DNA of 42,039 nt, taken from assembly GCA_021732995.1 (NCBI GenBank), contig JAKFWA010000081.1, positions 1-42,039 of the forward strand. Direction: 5' to 3'. The DNA comes from Planctomycetaceae bacterium. Lineage in GTDB: Bacteria > Planctomycetota > Planctomycetia > Planctomycetales > Planctomycetaceae. Positions 8,927-16,190 of the stretch are shown piece after piece. Numbering within the stretch: the stretch's first letter is position 1; every line of letters begins with the position of its first letter. The notes beneath the pieces were generated by a model. That model ran no database searches, was not told the origin of the DNA, and saw only the letters and a program-made list of their open reading frames with translations. A program made the position numbers and the translations under genes.

Positions 8927-11203
8927 TCAGAGACGGAAGAAGAACGTCCGGCGGATGTAGCGCCAAATCCACTGGTAGGTGGTGCGTTCTTCGACGAGGA
9001 AGCGGGCTCGGCCGCGCATGCCGGATCGCAACATGTCCGTGTCCTGATCGATATCCAGCGTGGCCTGATAGACGCTGCTGACCAGCTTTTCCCGACCCTG
9101 GCTGTCGGTCACCGTCGCCAGTTCACCGCCGACTTTGCTCGAAAGTTGCTCGGGAATGTAATCGAGAGCCTGCTTGGAAAACTCAACGATGCGGCTTTCG
9201 TAGGTTCGATCCGCCATGTGTTCGAACTTGATTTCCATCGTCTGGTGAGCCTTCTGCGAGGCCTCCAGTCGATCGGTCAGGTCAATGCCCGCGCGCTCTA
9301 GTTCTGCCCGATCACCCTGATCGATCAGGACAATCGCCTGATAGTTGTCATTCGGAGCAATACTCAGCAGATGAGTACGCTCATCGAGCACTGCTCCCAG
9401 ATTGCGAACGTCCAGTGGAGTGCCGTGCCACTTGCCGAGCTGCGTTCGCTTCTGCTCAATCGGCGGCTCGCTGACTCGCGGTGCTTCCACCACTTTACCA
9501 TCCGCACTGGCGACAATAGTCAGATCCGCGATTTGACGCTCGATCTCGGCGATCTGCTTCTCTAACGACGCAATCCGTTTCTCTGCCACGAACTTTTGCG
9601 GCGCGTCTTTTAGAACAACCCGCATATCCCGTTCGGCTTCCTGCACAGCCAACTGAGTCCGCAGATTGCGAAGCTGGTCCTTCTTCTCGGGGTTATCCAG
9701 CACCGCCACCACGTCTCCCTTTTTGACGATATCACCCGGCTTGACCCGCATCTCCGCGAGTTCGCCAGCGGTCTTGGTGTAGATGTGATAGACATCATGC
9801 GGTTCGACGATGAACGTCGCTTCGAGATGCCACGGAATATTGACGAAACAACCTACCGCCAGCACCGTCAACAAGACCGTCAGGCTGAAGATGATTTTGG
9901 GGCGGCTCATCGGCTCAATCCTCGGCGTAGTGATAATTTGATACAGGTTGTAGGCCATACTGCCGACAATTGTGGCGAGTGAAAACACCGCCATTGTCGC
10001 GCCAATGCTCTGCAGTCCGTAAGGCTTCAGGACCGTGTAGAGAAAAATCGTGATCGCGAACACGATAAAGATGCGGTAGATCGATGCGACGACTGCGAAG
10101 GCAATAAACCAACCGCGCCCGGTTTCCGGCATGAACGGGTCCGGCTTCGATTCAATGCCCAGGCAATACCACGCGAAATATTCGCGCATCAGCTTGTCGG
10201 CTTTCGGACGGAGATTCGGAATCTCCAGAAAGTCCGACATCATGTAGTAACCGTCGAAACGCATCAGCGGATTAGCATTAAAAATCACCGTGCTGATCGT
10301 TGTCACGAAGAACACGTTCATCGCCAGGTTGTGCAATAACCCCTGGCGCGTGTACCACCAGATGAAAATGGCAAAGGCGGATATCAGTACTTCGATATAC
10401 ATGCCCGCCGCACCAATCATGATGCGGTGCCATTTATTCTTCAGCATCCAGGAATCGGACACATCGCAATACAGGCACGGGCTGAAGACCAGCAGCATCA
10501 CGCCCATCTCGTGACATTCGCCGCCGAAATGCTTGCAGCTCAAGCCGTGTCCGAATTCGTGAATAATCTTGCAGACGCCGAGCGACGCCCACAGCCACAG
10601 CAAATTAGGCCAGCCGAAGAAGCTTTGAAAGGTCGGCAGTTGCTGGCTGAACGTATCAAATTGAGTTGCCAGCAACAGCCAGCTCGAAAGCACAACGAAC
10701 AGGTAGAGTCCCACTCCGAATGGAGTAAATAACCACTTCAGGAAGGGATGCATCGCATCCAGCGCGTTATGAGGATCCCAACCTGGCAGCCGTAAATACA
10801 GCAAGCTCTTCAGGGTATTGAAGAATTTCTTCTTCTTCTCTTCGAACTGCTTCTTAAGCAGCGCGGCTCCCTGCCCCATACGATTACTGTAGACGAGCCC
10901 TTTCTCGTGCAGATCGGTAATGAGATGCTGAATGTCCGACAATTGCAGCCGCACAGTCGGCATGACTTTCAACATGCCTTCGCGAATCTCTTCCAGACTC
11001 CGGTTGCCGTTCATCAGCCGCAGGACTTCATACTGCTCCTGCTGCAGGCGGTAATACTTCAAGCCAGCCGGATCTTTGACGACCCAATATCCCACGCCGC
11101 CGTAGTCAATGCGTTTGATGACTAGATCAAGGCGCATCTCCAGCGGAATCGGCCGCCGTGTAGACGGCGTCATGGCTGACGCGCTGGCACTGGAGTTAAT
11201 CAT
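8927..11203 (-). CDS. PqqD-like / M50 zinc metalloprotease / HlyD fusion membrane protein
   Basis: A 758-residue protein with three parts. Residues ~20-110 look like a PqqD-type winged domain (YWVVKDPAGLKYYRLQQEQYEVLRLMNG), which in RiPP systems binds leader peptides. Residues ~150-450 are a membrane M50 (site-2-protease type) unit with the zinc motif HEFGH in ICKIIHEFGHGL-like context and the third-ligand motif NPLMRFDGYY. From ~460 on there is a membrane segment, then a HlyD-type adaptor with lipoyl-like half (ELAEMRVKPGDIVKKGDVVAVL), a coiled coil (RNLRTQLAVQEAERD) and a beta domain. Such proteins sit beside peptide or bacteriocin exporters. It starts 19 bases after the upstream adaptor gene stops, so the two form an operon. 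Whether it cleaves or merely escorts a substrate is unknown. Confidence 0.85.
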   Translation of the reverse strand: MINSSASASAMTPSTRRPIPLEMRLDLVIKRIDYGGVGYWVVKDPAGLKYYRLQQEQYEVLRLMNGNRSLEEIREGMLKVMPTVRLQLSDIQHLITDLHEKGLVYSNRMGQGAALLKKQFEEKKKKFFNTLKSLLYLRLPGWDPHNALDAMHPFLKWLFTPFGVGLYLFVVLSSWLLLATQFDTFSQQLPTFQSFFGWPNLLWLWASLGVCKIIHEFGHGLSCKHFGGECHEMGVMLLVFSPCLYCDVSDSWMLKNKWHRIMIGAAGMYIEVLISAFAIFIWWYTRQGLLHNLAMNVFFVTTISTVIFNANPLMRFDGYYMMSDFLEIPNLRPKADKLMREYFAWYCLGIESKPDPFMPETGRGWFIAFAVVASIYRIFIVFAITIFLYTVLKPYGLQSIGATMAVFSLATIVGSMAYNLYQIITTPRIEPMSRPKIIFSLTVLLTVLAVGCFVNIPWHLEATFIVEPHDVYHIYTKTAGELAEMRVKPGDIVKKGDVVAVLDNPEKKDQLRNLRTQLAVQEAERDMRVVLKDAPQKFVAEKRIASLEKQIAEIERQIADLTIVASADGKVVEAPRVSEPPIEQKRTQLGKWHGTPLDVRNLGAVLDERTHLLSIAPNDNYQAIVLIDQGDRAELERAGIDLTDRLEASQKAHQTMEIKFEHMADRTYESRIVEFSKQALDYIPEQLSSKVGGELATVTDSQGREKLVSSVYQATLDIDQDTDMLRSGMRGRARFLVEERTTYQWIWRYIRRTFFFRL

Positions 11204-11222
11204 GCTGCACGAGTCCGGTCAT

Positions 11223-12110
11223 CTAGCGGGAAATTTGAATCGTCATCACCGCAGGCAAACCATCCTTCAAGATTTCTTTGGTGTTGTTGACGTACGCCGT
11301 GACCATGACCTGCTTGCCACCGACAACGCGCGGGTCCACGAACTTCACCACGCCCGGGAACTTCATGTTCGCATATTCCGCGGGCTCCCTGAGTTGCACG
11401 GCCACCACATCACCCGGCTTGATCGCAAAAGACTCGGCGGGCGTCACGTAGCCTTCGATTTTCATACGCCTCGTACTGATGACCTCGATGATTGGATCGC
11501 CCTGACGAACCGCCTCACCCTTCTTCTTCAAGACCTTGCTGACGCGGCAGTCGTAAGGCGGGGCCATGACTTCATAGGTCTTCAGGTTCTCTTCGGCTTC
11601 ACCCTTGGTCAGAATCGCAATGGTGCGTTCCGCCTGCGCCTGTTCGACCTGCAACGAACCGCGCTCGGCCGCCAGCACCAGCTTTTGAACTTCCAGCAGC
11701 GGAACCGTTCCCGGCAGCTTCAAGTTCGCGTCTTTGGCGATCTCCAGTTCCTTGTTCGCGAACTGGGTCGCCTTATCGGCGTAGCGTTCCTGCACGTCGT
11801 TGCGAGCCTTCTCAGTCGCCGTGGCCAGTGCGCTGCGAGCCACGCCGTCCTTCAGGCCGGCGACTTTCTGATTCGCCTGAACTTCGTCGCCGTCTTCCAG
11901 TTCCAGATAGTCGAGGATTCCGGGCCGATCAGCCGCGAGCAATGCCGAATCGATAATCGCGATGGCACAATCCTTAGCTGTGATTGTGCTTGATTTCGGC
12001 GCGAAGTTCTGGGCTTCTACCACCGACTGGCTCGTCCCGAACCAACTGGCGGCAGCCAGAGACAGCACGCCCGCGGCGCCACAGGTGGCCATCCATTTCA
12101 CCCTCTTCAT
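11223..12110 (-). CDS. HlyD-family periplasmic adaptor protein
   Basis: A 295-residue exported protein. Residues 1-34 form a signal peptide or anchor (KWMATCGAAGVLSLAAASWF). It then has a lipoyl-like half (GILDYLELEDGDEVQANQKVAG), an alpha-helical hairpin (ALATATEKARNDVQERYADKA onward to QVEQAQAERT), the returning lipoyl half (APPYDCRVSKVLKKKGEAVRQG) and a beta-barrel end. Adaptors like this bridge an inner-membrane transporter and the outer membrane. GGGAG, 6 bases upstream of the ATG, supports the start. It is the first gene of a two-gene operon with the M50-HlyD fusion, so the locus encodes two adaptors and no visible energising ABC or RND subunit. Confidence 0.85.
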   Translation of the reverse strand: MKRVKWMATCGAAGVLSLAAASWFGTSQSVVEAQNFAPKSSTITAKDCAIAIIDSALLAADRPGILDYLELEDGDEVQANQKVAGLKDGVARSALATATEKARNDVQERYADKATQFANKELEIAKDANLKLPGTVPLLEVQKLVLAAERGSLQVEQAQAERTIAILTKGEAEENLKTYEVMAPPYDCRVSKVLKKKGEAVRQGDPIIEVISTRRMKIEGYVTPAESFAIKPGDVVAVQLREPAEYANMKFPGVVKFVDPRVVGGKQVMVTAYVNNTKEILKDGLPAVMTIQISR

Positions 12111-12421
12111 CGACGACTCCCGATCTAATATTTCGCGGCGAAATCCATCAATTTCAGGTGATCGAAGCGACCACCGATACGTTCATTTCACGGCGAAATC
12201 ATTCTGTGATTGAAGAACAACCGGACTCAAGAGGCTCATTGGAAATTCTGAGCCCACGGTTACTGGCAGAGGCATAAGTGCTGAATGTTAGTCAGCGACT
12301 TTCATCACAACCAGATGGATCGAGCGGCCCGCGCAGTCTGATCTTGGAGGACATCAACATTCCGCCGTAGCCTGCAGGCTCTCGGCAAGACAGGAAGACT
12401 TAACGCTCTGGAGATCCCTTC
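12111..12421. promoter_or_regulatory. Divergent control region with two matching palindromes
   Basis: Two near-identical 15-base palindromes, ATTTCGCGGCGAAAT (12130-12144) and ATTTCACGGCGAAAT (12185-12199), lie 55 bases apart, about five helical turns. Both share the half-sites ATTTC and GAAAT. On the minus strand the first falls between a weak -35 (TTGATG, 12146-12151) and a weak -10 (TTAGAT, 12123-12128) with 17-base spacing, although that -10 is close to the start codon. The arrangement suits a dimeric regulator binding twice upstream of the adaptor operon. The remaining bases up to the CorA-like gene show nothing distinct. Confidence 0.55.
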
Positions 12422-13189
12422 ATGACGCCCGCCAGCACCGACGTTGGAGCACAGTCTCTGGTTCCGCCTGACTGGGATCTCCCCGAGGTCTTCCGCAACC
12501 GGCTGGGTGATCGAGTCGGCCGACAGCGGGCCATGGTGGCTGAAGGAAATCTCCTTCTGGTACTCCACGTGCCGCCGAAAGGCGAAGAGCCTGAGCGTGA
12601 AGGCCGCTTATTCTGGCGAAAATCCGATGGCACCTGGCTCGCCAATCATGATTCTCGGGGACTGGCCGCTCTGGAGGAACACTTTGCGATCTACCACGAT
12701 CGACTCGAAGCGCTCGACGAACGTGAGAATCGAGCGACCACCGCCGAAGAATACTTTCACATTCTGAGCGAACTTGCACCGTTGGTACGGTCAGCCCGGC
12801 ACCAGCACATGGCCTGGCAGCAGGCCCGTGTGGAGATGGGCGACGCCCGCGACGTGCTCAACTTTCGCGATCTGGCCTATGAGCTGGAGCGGCAAGGCGA
12901 ACTGCTCCACACTGACGCCAAAAATACGCTGGATTTTTCGATCGCTCGCCGCGCCGAGGAGCAATCGAAGAATGCTCACCGCATGGCCGTTTCGTCCCAC
13001 AGGCTGAACGTCCTGGTCGCATTCTTCTTTCCGATCGCGACGCTGTGCGGCGTCTTCGGAACCAATCTGAAGCACGGTCTGGAAGAGATCAGTTGGCCGC
13101 TGCCGTTTATCGCAGTCGTCGCCGCTGGCCTGCTGCTCGGAGCGTTCCTAAAGATCCTGGTGACCCGCGACCCGTCCGACATGTGGTAG
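12422..13189 (+). CDS. CorA-like membrane protein with altered GMN motif
   Basis: A 255-residue protein with a soluble N-terminal part, a long helical segment (about residues 125-190) and two C-terminal membrane helices (LNVLVAFFFPIATLCGVFG and PFIAVVAAGLLLGAFLKIL). This is the CorA layout, in which a pentamer of long helices ends in two membrane spans joined by a short loop. The loop signature that defines Mg2+ channels, YGMN, reads FGTN here. It is shorter than classic CorA (about 316 residues). A GGAG 8 bases upstream supports the ATG. It is divergent from the HlyD/M50 operon and shares its control region. Cation transport is likely but the altered motif makes the ion uncertain. Confidence 0.7.
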   Translation: MTPASTDVGAQSLVPPDWDLPEVFRNRLGDRVGRQRAMVAEGNLLLVLHVPPKGEEPEREGRLFWRKSDGTWLANHDSRGLAALEEHFAIYHDRLEALDERENRATTAEEYFHILSELAPLVRSARHQHMAWQQARVEMGDARDVLNFRDLAYELERQGELLHTDAKNTLDFSIARRAEEQSKNAHRMAVSSHRLNVLVAFFFPIATLCGVFGTNLKHGLEEISWPLPFIAVVAAGLLLGAFLKILVTRDPSDMW

Positions 13190-13537
13190 CTGTTTGTAGG
13201 TTGGACAATCCTGTCCGGCTTGCTTGGCAATCCAGCTCGATCCTGATTTCCAGCCTGCTTGGATTTCCGTAATCCATCGCCTAAAGTTCGCTACACGTGA
13301 ACGGCGTGGATCTTTTCATCGTGACATCACGCTGAAGCGCTGCTCAGATCCCGCGCGAACTGTGCTGTAACCTCAACCGTTATCCAGCTTTGCGCACGCT
13401 CACGACGATCCCGGCAGGCTCTCGCAACCCGCCGGGCAGATGGATCAACAATTTCAAAGGTGTCGCTTCCCTTCTGTGACGGAAGTCGGACCCATCCTTT
13501 CTCTGCAAGTCACAACATCTCTGGTCGAGGAACTGCA
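13190..13537. other. Intergenic region and aldolase leader
   Basis: A 348-base gap. It begins with a single REP-like unit (13196-13223) and contains an imperfect inverted repeat with 9-base arms (13410-13418 and 13428-13436, 8 of 9 paired) about 100 bases before the aldolase start. The hairpin has no T-run and may be a leader structure rather than a terminator. Upstream open frames into this gap are not protein-like. Confidence 0.45.
13196..13223 (+). repeat. Single REP-like unit
   Basis: GTAGG head followed by the inner palindrome GGACAATCCTGTCC and a GGCTTGC tail, directly after the stop of the CorA-like gene. The GGACAATCC word and head recur in the pair at 27077. No inverted partner was seen close by. 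Confidence 0.6.
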
Positions 13538-14569
13538 ATGCCAATCGCAACACCCGCTCAATATCGCGCCATGCTCGATGCCGCTCAGAAGGGCGGATAC
13601 GCGTACCCCGCGATCAACGTCACGTCGATCATCACCATCAACGCCGCCCTGAAGGCTTTCGCTGACAAGAAGTCCGATGGCATCATCCAGTTCTCGACCG
13701 GTGCAGGCGAATTCGCTTCCGGCTTGAACGTCAAGGACATGGTCTTCGGTTGCGTGGTGCTCGCTGAGGCCGCTCACCGCCTGGCCGAAAAGCACAACGT
13801 GCTGGTCGCTCTGCACACCGACCACTGCCAGCCCAAGAAGGTTGACGGCTTCCTGAAGCCGTTGATCGAAGAAACCGCCAAGCGTCGCGCCAAAGGCCTC
13901 GGCAACCTGTTCAACTCGCACATGTTTGACGGTTCGGAACTGCCGCTCGCCGAGAACATGGCCAAGAGCCAGGAACTGCTGAAGCTCTGCGCGAAGAACG
14001 AAATCGTTCTCGAAGTTGAAGCCGGTGTCGTCGGTGGTGAAGAAGACGGCATCGACCACTCGGGAGTTTCCAACGACAAGCTCTACACCACCCCTGAAGA
14101 CATGCTGGCCGTTTACGAATCGCTGAATGGCTTGGGCCAGTACATGTTCGCTGCCACCTTCGGCAACGTCCACGGTCACTACAAGCCGGGTGCCGTCAAG
14201 CTGCGTCCGGACATCCTCCGCGACGGCCAGAAGGCCGTGACCACCAAGTACGGTGCCAAGGCTGAATTCGACCTCGTGTTCCACGGCGGTTCGGGCACGC
14301 CGACGGATCAGATCCGCGAAACTCTGCAGTACGGTGTCATCAAGATGAACATCGACACCGACACGCAGTACGCCTTCACCCGCCCAATCGCGGACTTCAT
14401 GCTCAAGAACTACGACAAGGTCCTGATGGTGGACGGCGAGATCGGCGACAAGAAGTCCTACGATCCACGCACCTACCTGAAGCTCGGCGAAGCCGGAGTT
14501 GCGAAGCGTCTCGCGACCGCCTGCGACGACCTGCTGTCGACCGACAAGACCATCTTCGGCAAAGTCTAA
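13538..14569 (+). CDS. fbaA: Class II fructose-bisphosphate aldolase
   Basis: A 343-residue cytoplasmic zinc enzyme that interconverts fructose 1,6-bisphosphate with dihydroxyacetone phosphate and glyceraldehyde 3-phosphate in glycolysis and gluconeogenesis. The zinc and active-site block LHTDHCQPKK, the EVEAGVVGGEEDGIDHS segment, ATFGNVHGHYKPG, FVFHGGSG-like VFHGGSGTP and KMNIDTDTQYA are all present and match the class IIA (E. coli FbaA) pattern in order and length. The ATG at 13538 has GAGGA 6 bases upstream; a longer frame from 13460 is not supported. Codon use is strongly biased to C-ending codons compared with neighbours, as expected of a highly expressed gene. It is monocistronic and ends in a clear terminator. 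Confidence 0.95.
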   Translation: MPIATPAQYRAMLDAAQKGGYAYPAINVTSIITINAALKAFADKKSDGIIQFSTGAGEFASGLNVKDMVFGCVVLAEAAHRLAEKHNVLVALHTDHCQPKKVDGFLKPLIEETAKRRAKGLGNLFNSHMFDGSELPLAENMAKSQELLKLCAKNEIVLEVEAGVVGGEEDGIDHSGVSNDKLYTTPEDMLAVYESLNGLGQYMFAATFGNVHGHYKPGAVKLRPDILRDGQKAVTTKYGAKAEFDLVFHGGSGTPTDQIRETLQYGVIKMNIDTDTQYAFTRPIADFMLKNYDKVLMVDGEIGDKKSYDPRTYLKLGEAGVAKRLATACDDLLSTDKTIFGKV

Positions 14570-14597
14570 TCAACCACTGCCGGTGTGTGATGACTGC

Positions 14598-14628
14598 AGA
14601 AAGCCCGCCATTTACTGGCGGGCTTTCT
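14598..14628 (+). terminator. Rho-independent-type terminator of the aldolase gene
   Basis: A perfect 13-base-pair stem (14598-14610 with 14616-14628) around a TTTAC loop, ending in TTTCT, 28 bases after the aldolase stop codon. Confidence 0.85.
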
Positions 14629-14730
14629 CGCTTGAAAATCGTGCCTTGCAACGATTTCGAGCCTGCCCTATTTTCCGCCCGCACTGACGGGAACCACTTG
14701 GCCAATCAAGTGTCTGACTGTCATCAACCA

Positions 14731-14803
14731 GGGGGCGTAGCTCAGTTGGGAGAGCGCTGCGTTCGCAATGCAGAGGTCGAGGGTTCGACTCCCTTCGCCT
14801 CCA
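14731..14803 (+). tRNA. tRNA-Ala (anticodon CGC)
   Basis: A 73-base cloverleaf. The acceptor stem GGGGGCG pairs with CGCCTCC (one G-T pair), the D arm has GCTC/GAGC, the anticodon arm CTGCG/TGCAG encloses TTCGCAA, giving anticodon CGC for codon GCG, and the T arm has GAGGG/CCCTT around TTCGACT. The discriminator base is A and CCA is not encoded. The 3' end touches the integrase remnant on the other strand. Confidence 0.95.
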
Positions 14804-15305
14804 CTGGAAACGGCTGCATGCAATCGCATGCAGCCGTTTTTTCTTGTACCGACGCGACTTGCGTAAAGTGCTGTTTTTCGGCTGCGGCATCATGCGTGCT
14901 TGATACGGCATCAAACAGCATCATCTGTGGCATCACGATGTCGGTCTTCAGAGCCTTCTCGAAGTGCTCGGGAAGAACTTGCCGGTAATGGGCTTTCGCG
15001 ATTTCTTCGATGTGGCCCAACCACTCAGCCGCGACGTGTCCGGGGTATAGCTCGGCCAGTTCGGTCGCTCGACTCGCTCGCATGTTGTTCCACGCCTTCG
15101 GTGGTAACGGTAAACCGGCCCGCTTGTAGATCTTGGCCAGCAGGGTCCGCAGATTGGCGTTCTTCCAGCCGTGACCATTCCGCACGGTCTTCGGACGGTG
15201 CTTCGCGATAATCCATTCCGAGCCCGGACGACAGCACCGCACTGGAGCGTGGCGGCATGGTGTACGACGCACTCTTCGCCAGATTGAAGACGGAGCTGCA
15301 ACCAT
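14742..15305 (-). pseudogene. Decayed tyrosine recombinase (integrase), C-terminal part
   Basis: The reverse strand keeps the C-terminal catalytic region of a phage-type integrase: GSEWIIAKHRP, NLRTLLAKIYKRAG, WNNMRASRATELAE, then VAAEWLGH (catalytic His) and AKAHYRQV (catalytic Tyr). The part that should carry the first catalytic Arg is not in this frame; the first 25 or so residues of the frame are unlike an integrase, and other frames upstream hold only scraps. The frame runs on leftwards through the tRNA-Ala gene, giving the antisense-tRNA tail KGVEPSTSALRTQRSPN. It is therefore a broken gene whose 3' end abuts its presumed attachment site. Inactivity is inferred from the loss of the N-terminal domains. 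Confidence 0.75.
14808..14843 (+). terminator. Terminator of tRNA-Ala
   Basis: A 14-base-pair stem (14808-14821 with 14826-14839) around an AATC loop, followed by a T-run, 4 bases after the tRNA. Confidence 0.85.
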
Positions 15306-15436
15306 GACGCACCGTCATCGGGTGTCCTGCGTGCTCGGTGCGGAGGCAATGGGTCGTTGAGCAATTTGATTGGCTCTGCCGCTGCCAACGACTAACCTGA
15401 CAACAACGTGTAGTACGCGTGGTTGCGAGTCCTTCG

Positions 15437-15949
15437 ATGTCGTGGTTTCGTCGAGTCTTGAGTGTCCTGTTCATCGTCCTGGTGGCGAGCGGGGCGATCT
15501 CGTGTCCGGCGTTGCGACATACTCACTCGCTGGCTGACGCCGACGGCGCCAGTTCGCACCATCACCATCATTCGCGCGGCGGCCACGAACATCACCATCA
15601 TCACGGTGATGGACATCGACATGCGACAGACGACACGCCTGTTGCTCCGGCTGCTGAGCACACTCACGTGGTTTGGTTTGGATTCGTGCTGACCATCCCG
15701 GCTCAGGATGGAAGTCCTCAGCAGCCTGCGCCAGGGACCAGCGAATGGAACTGGCTGGTCGGTGAGATGTCTCCGCCCGAGGCTGGTCTCATCACAGCGG
15801 TCGGGGATCCACTGCCACGTGCGGTCGAAGCAATCGCGCTGGTCTCGTCTCTGGAGACGGCGGCTGTCCGGGACCGTTATGAGCTTCCCCATGCCCCGCC
15901 GCTGCCTTACTGCGCGCTGAGAGAGCGCTCGGGAGTACTGCAGAACTAG
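15437..15949 (+). CDS. His-rich secreted protein of a metal-efflux cassette
   Basis: A 170-residue protein starting MSWFRRVLSVLFIVLVASG, a signal peptide with a hydrophobic core; cleavage probably falls near ISCPA. A GTG at 15419 would add six residues. Just after the signal comes a histidine cluster (SHHHHHSRGGHEHHHHH, then GDGHRH) able to bind Zn, Ni, Co or Cu ions, followed by a region with no domain I recognise. It precedes the adaptor and RND pump genes on the same strand and probably acts as a periplasmic metal buffer or sensor for that pump. The role is inferred from composition and place. Confidence 0.7.
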   Translation: MSWFRRVLSVLFIVLVASGAISCPALRHTHSLADADGASSHHHHHSRGGHEHHHHHGDGHRHATDDTPVAPAAEHTHVVWFGFVLTIPAQDGSPQQPAPGTSEWNWLVGEMSPPEAGLITAVGDPLPRAVEAIALVSSLETAAVRDRYELPHAPPLPYCALRERSGVLQN

Positions 15950-16190
15950 CGCTACTCCCAACGTCACCGCCTGGTGGTTGGTTGAGCTTCGCTTCCATGT
16001 CGCCCCGCCGAAGTTTCTGGCGGTAAAGGTGACGCTCGACCTCGTTTCTCGCAGGCCGATGGCCTTTGGCAGCCAGCGAGCGAAAACGCCTTTCGATGCG
16101 CCCGCATGCAAGCGGACTCAGCGCCAACTCGCAGACCTGCCGTAACAGCTAACGAACTTCGTTCGTCTGCTCACTATTTGAGGTGCTGTC

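Noticed and set aside
12123-12151. A -35/-10 pair with 17-base spacing around the first palindrome.
   Set aside because: The match is weak and transcription would start at or inside the ribosome binding site, so the promoter itself is not claimed.
15539-15630. Clustered CAT/CAC triplets that look like a short repeat array.
   Set aside because: They are the histidine codons of the His-rich protein, not a CRISPR or microsatellite of separate origin.
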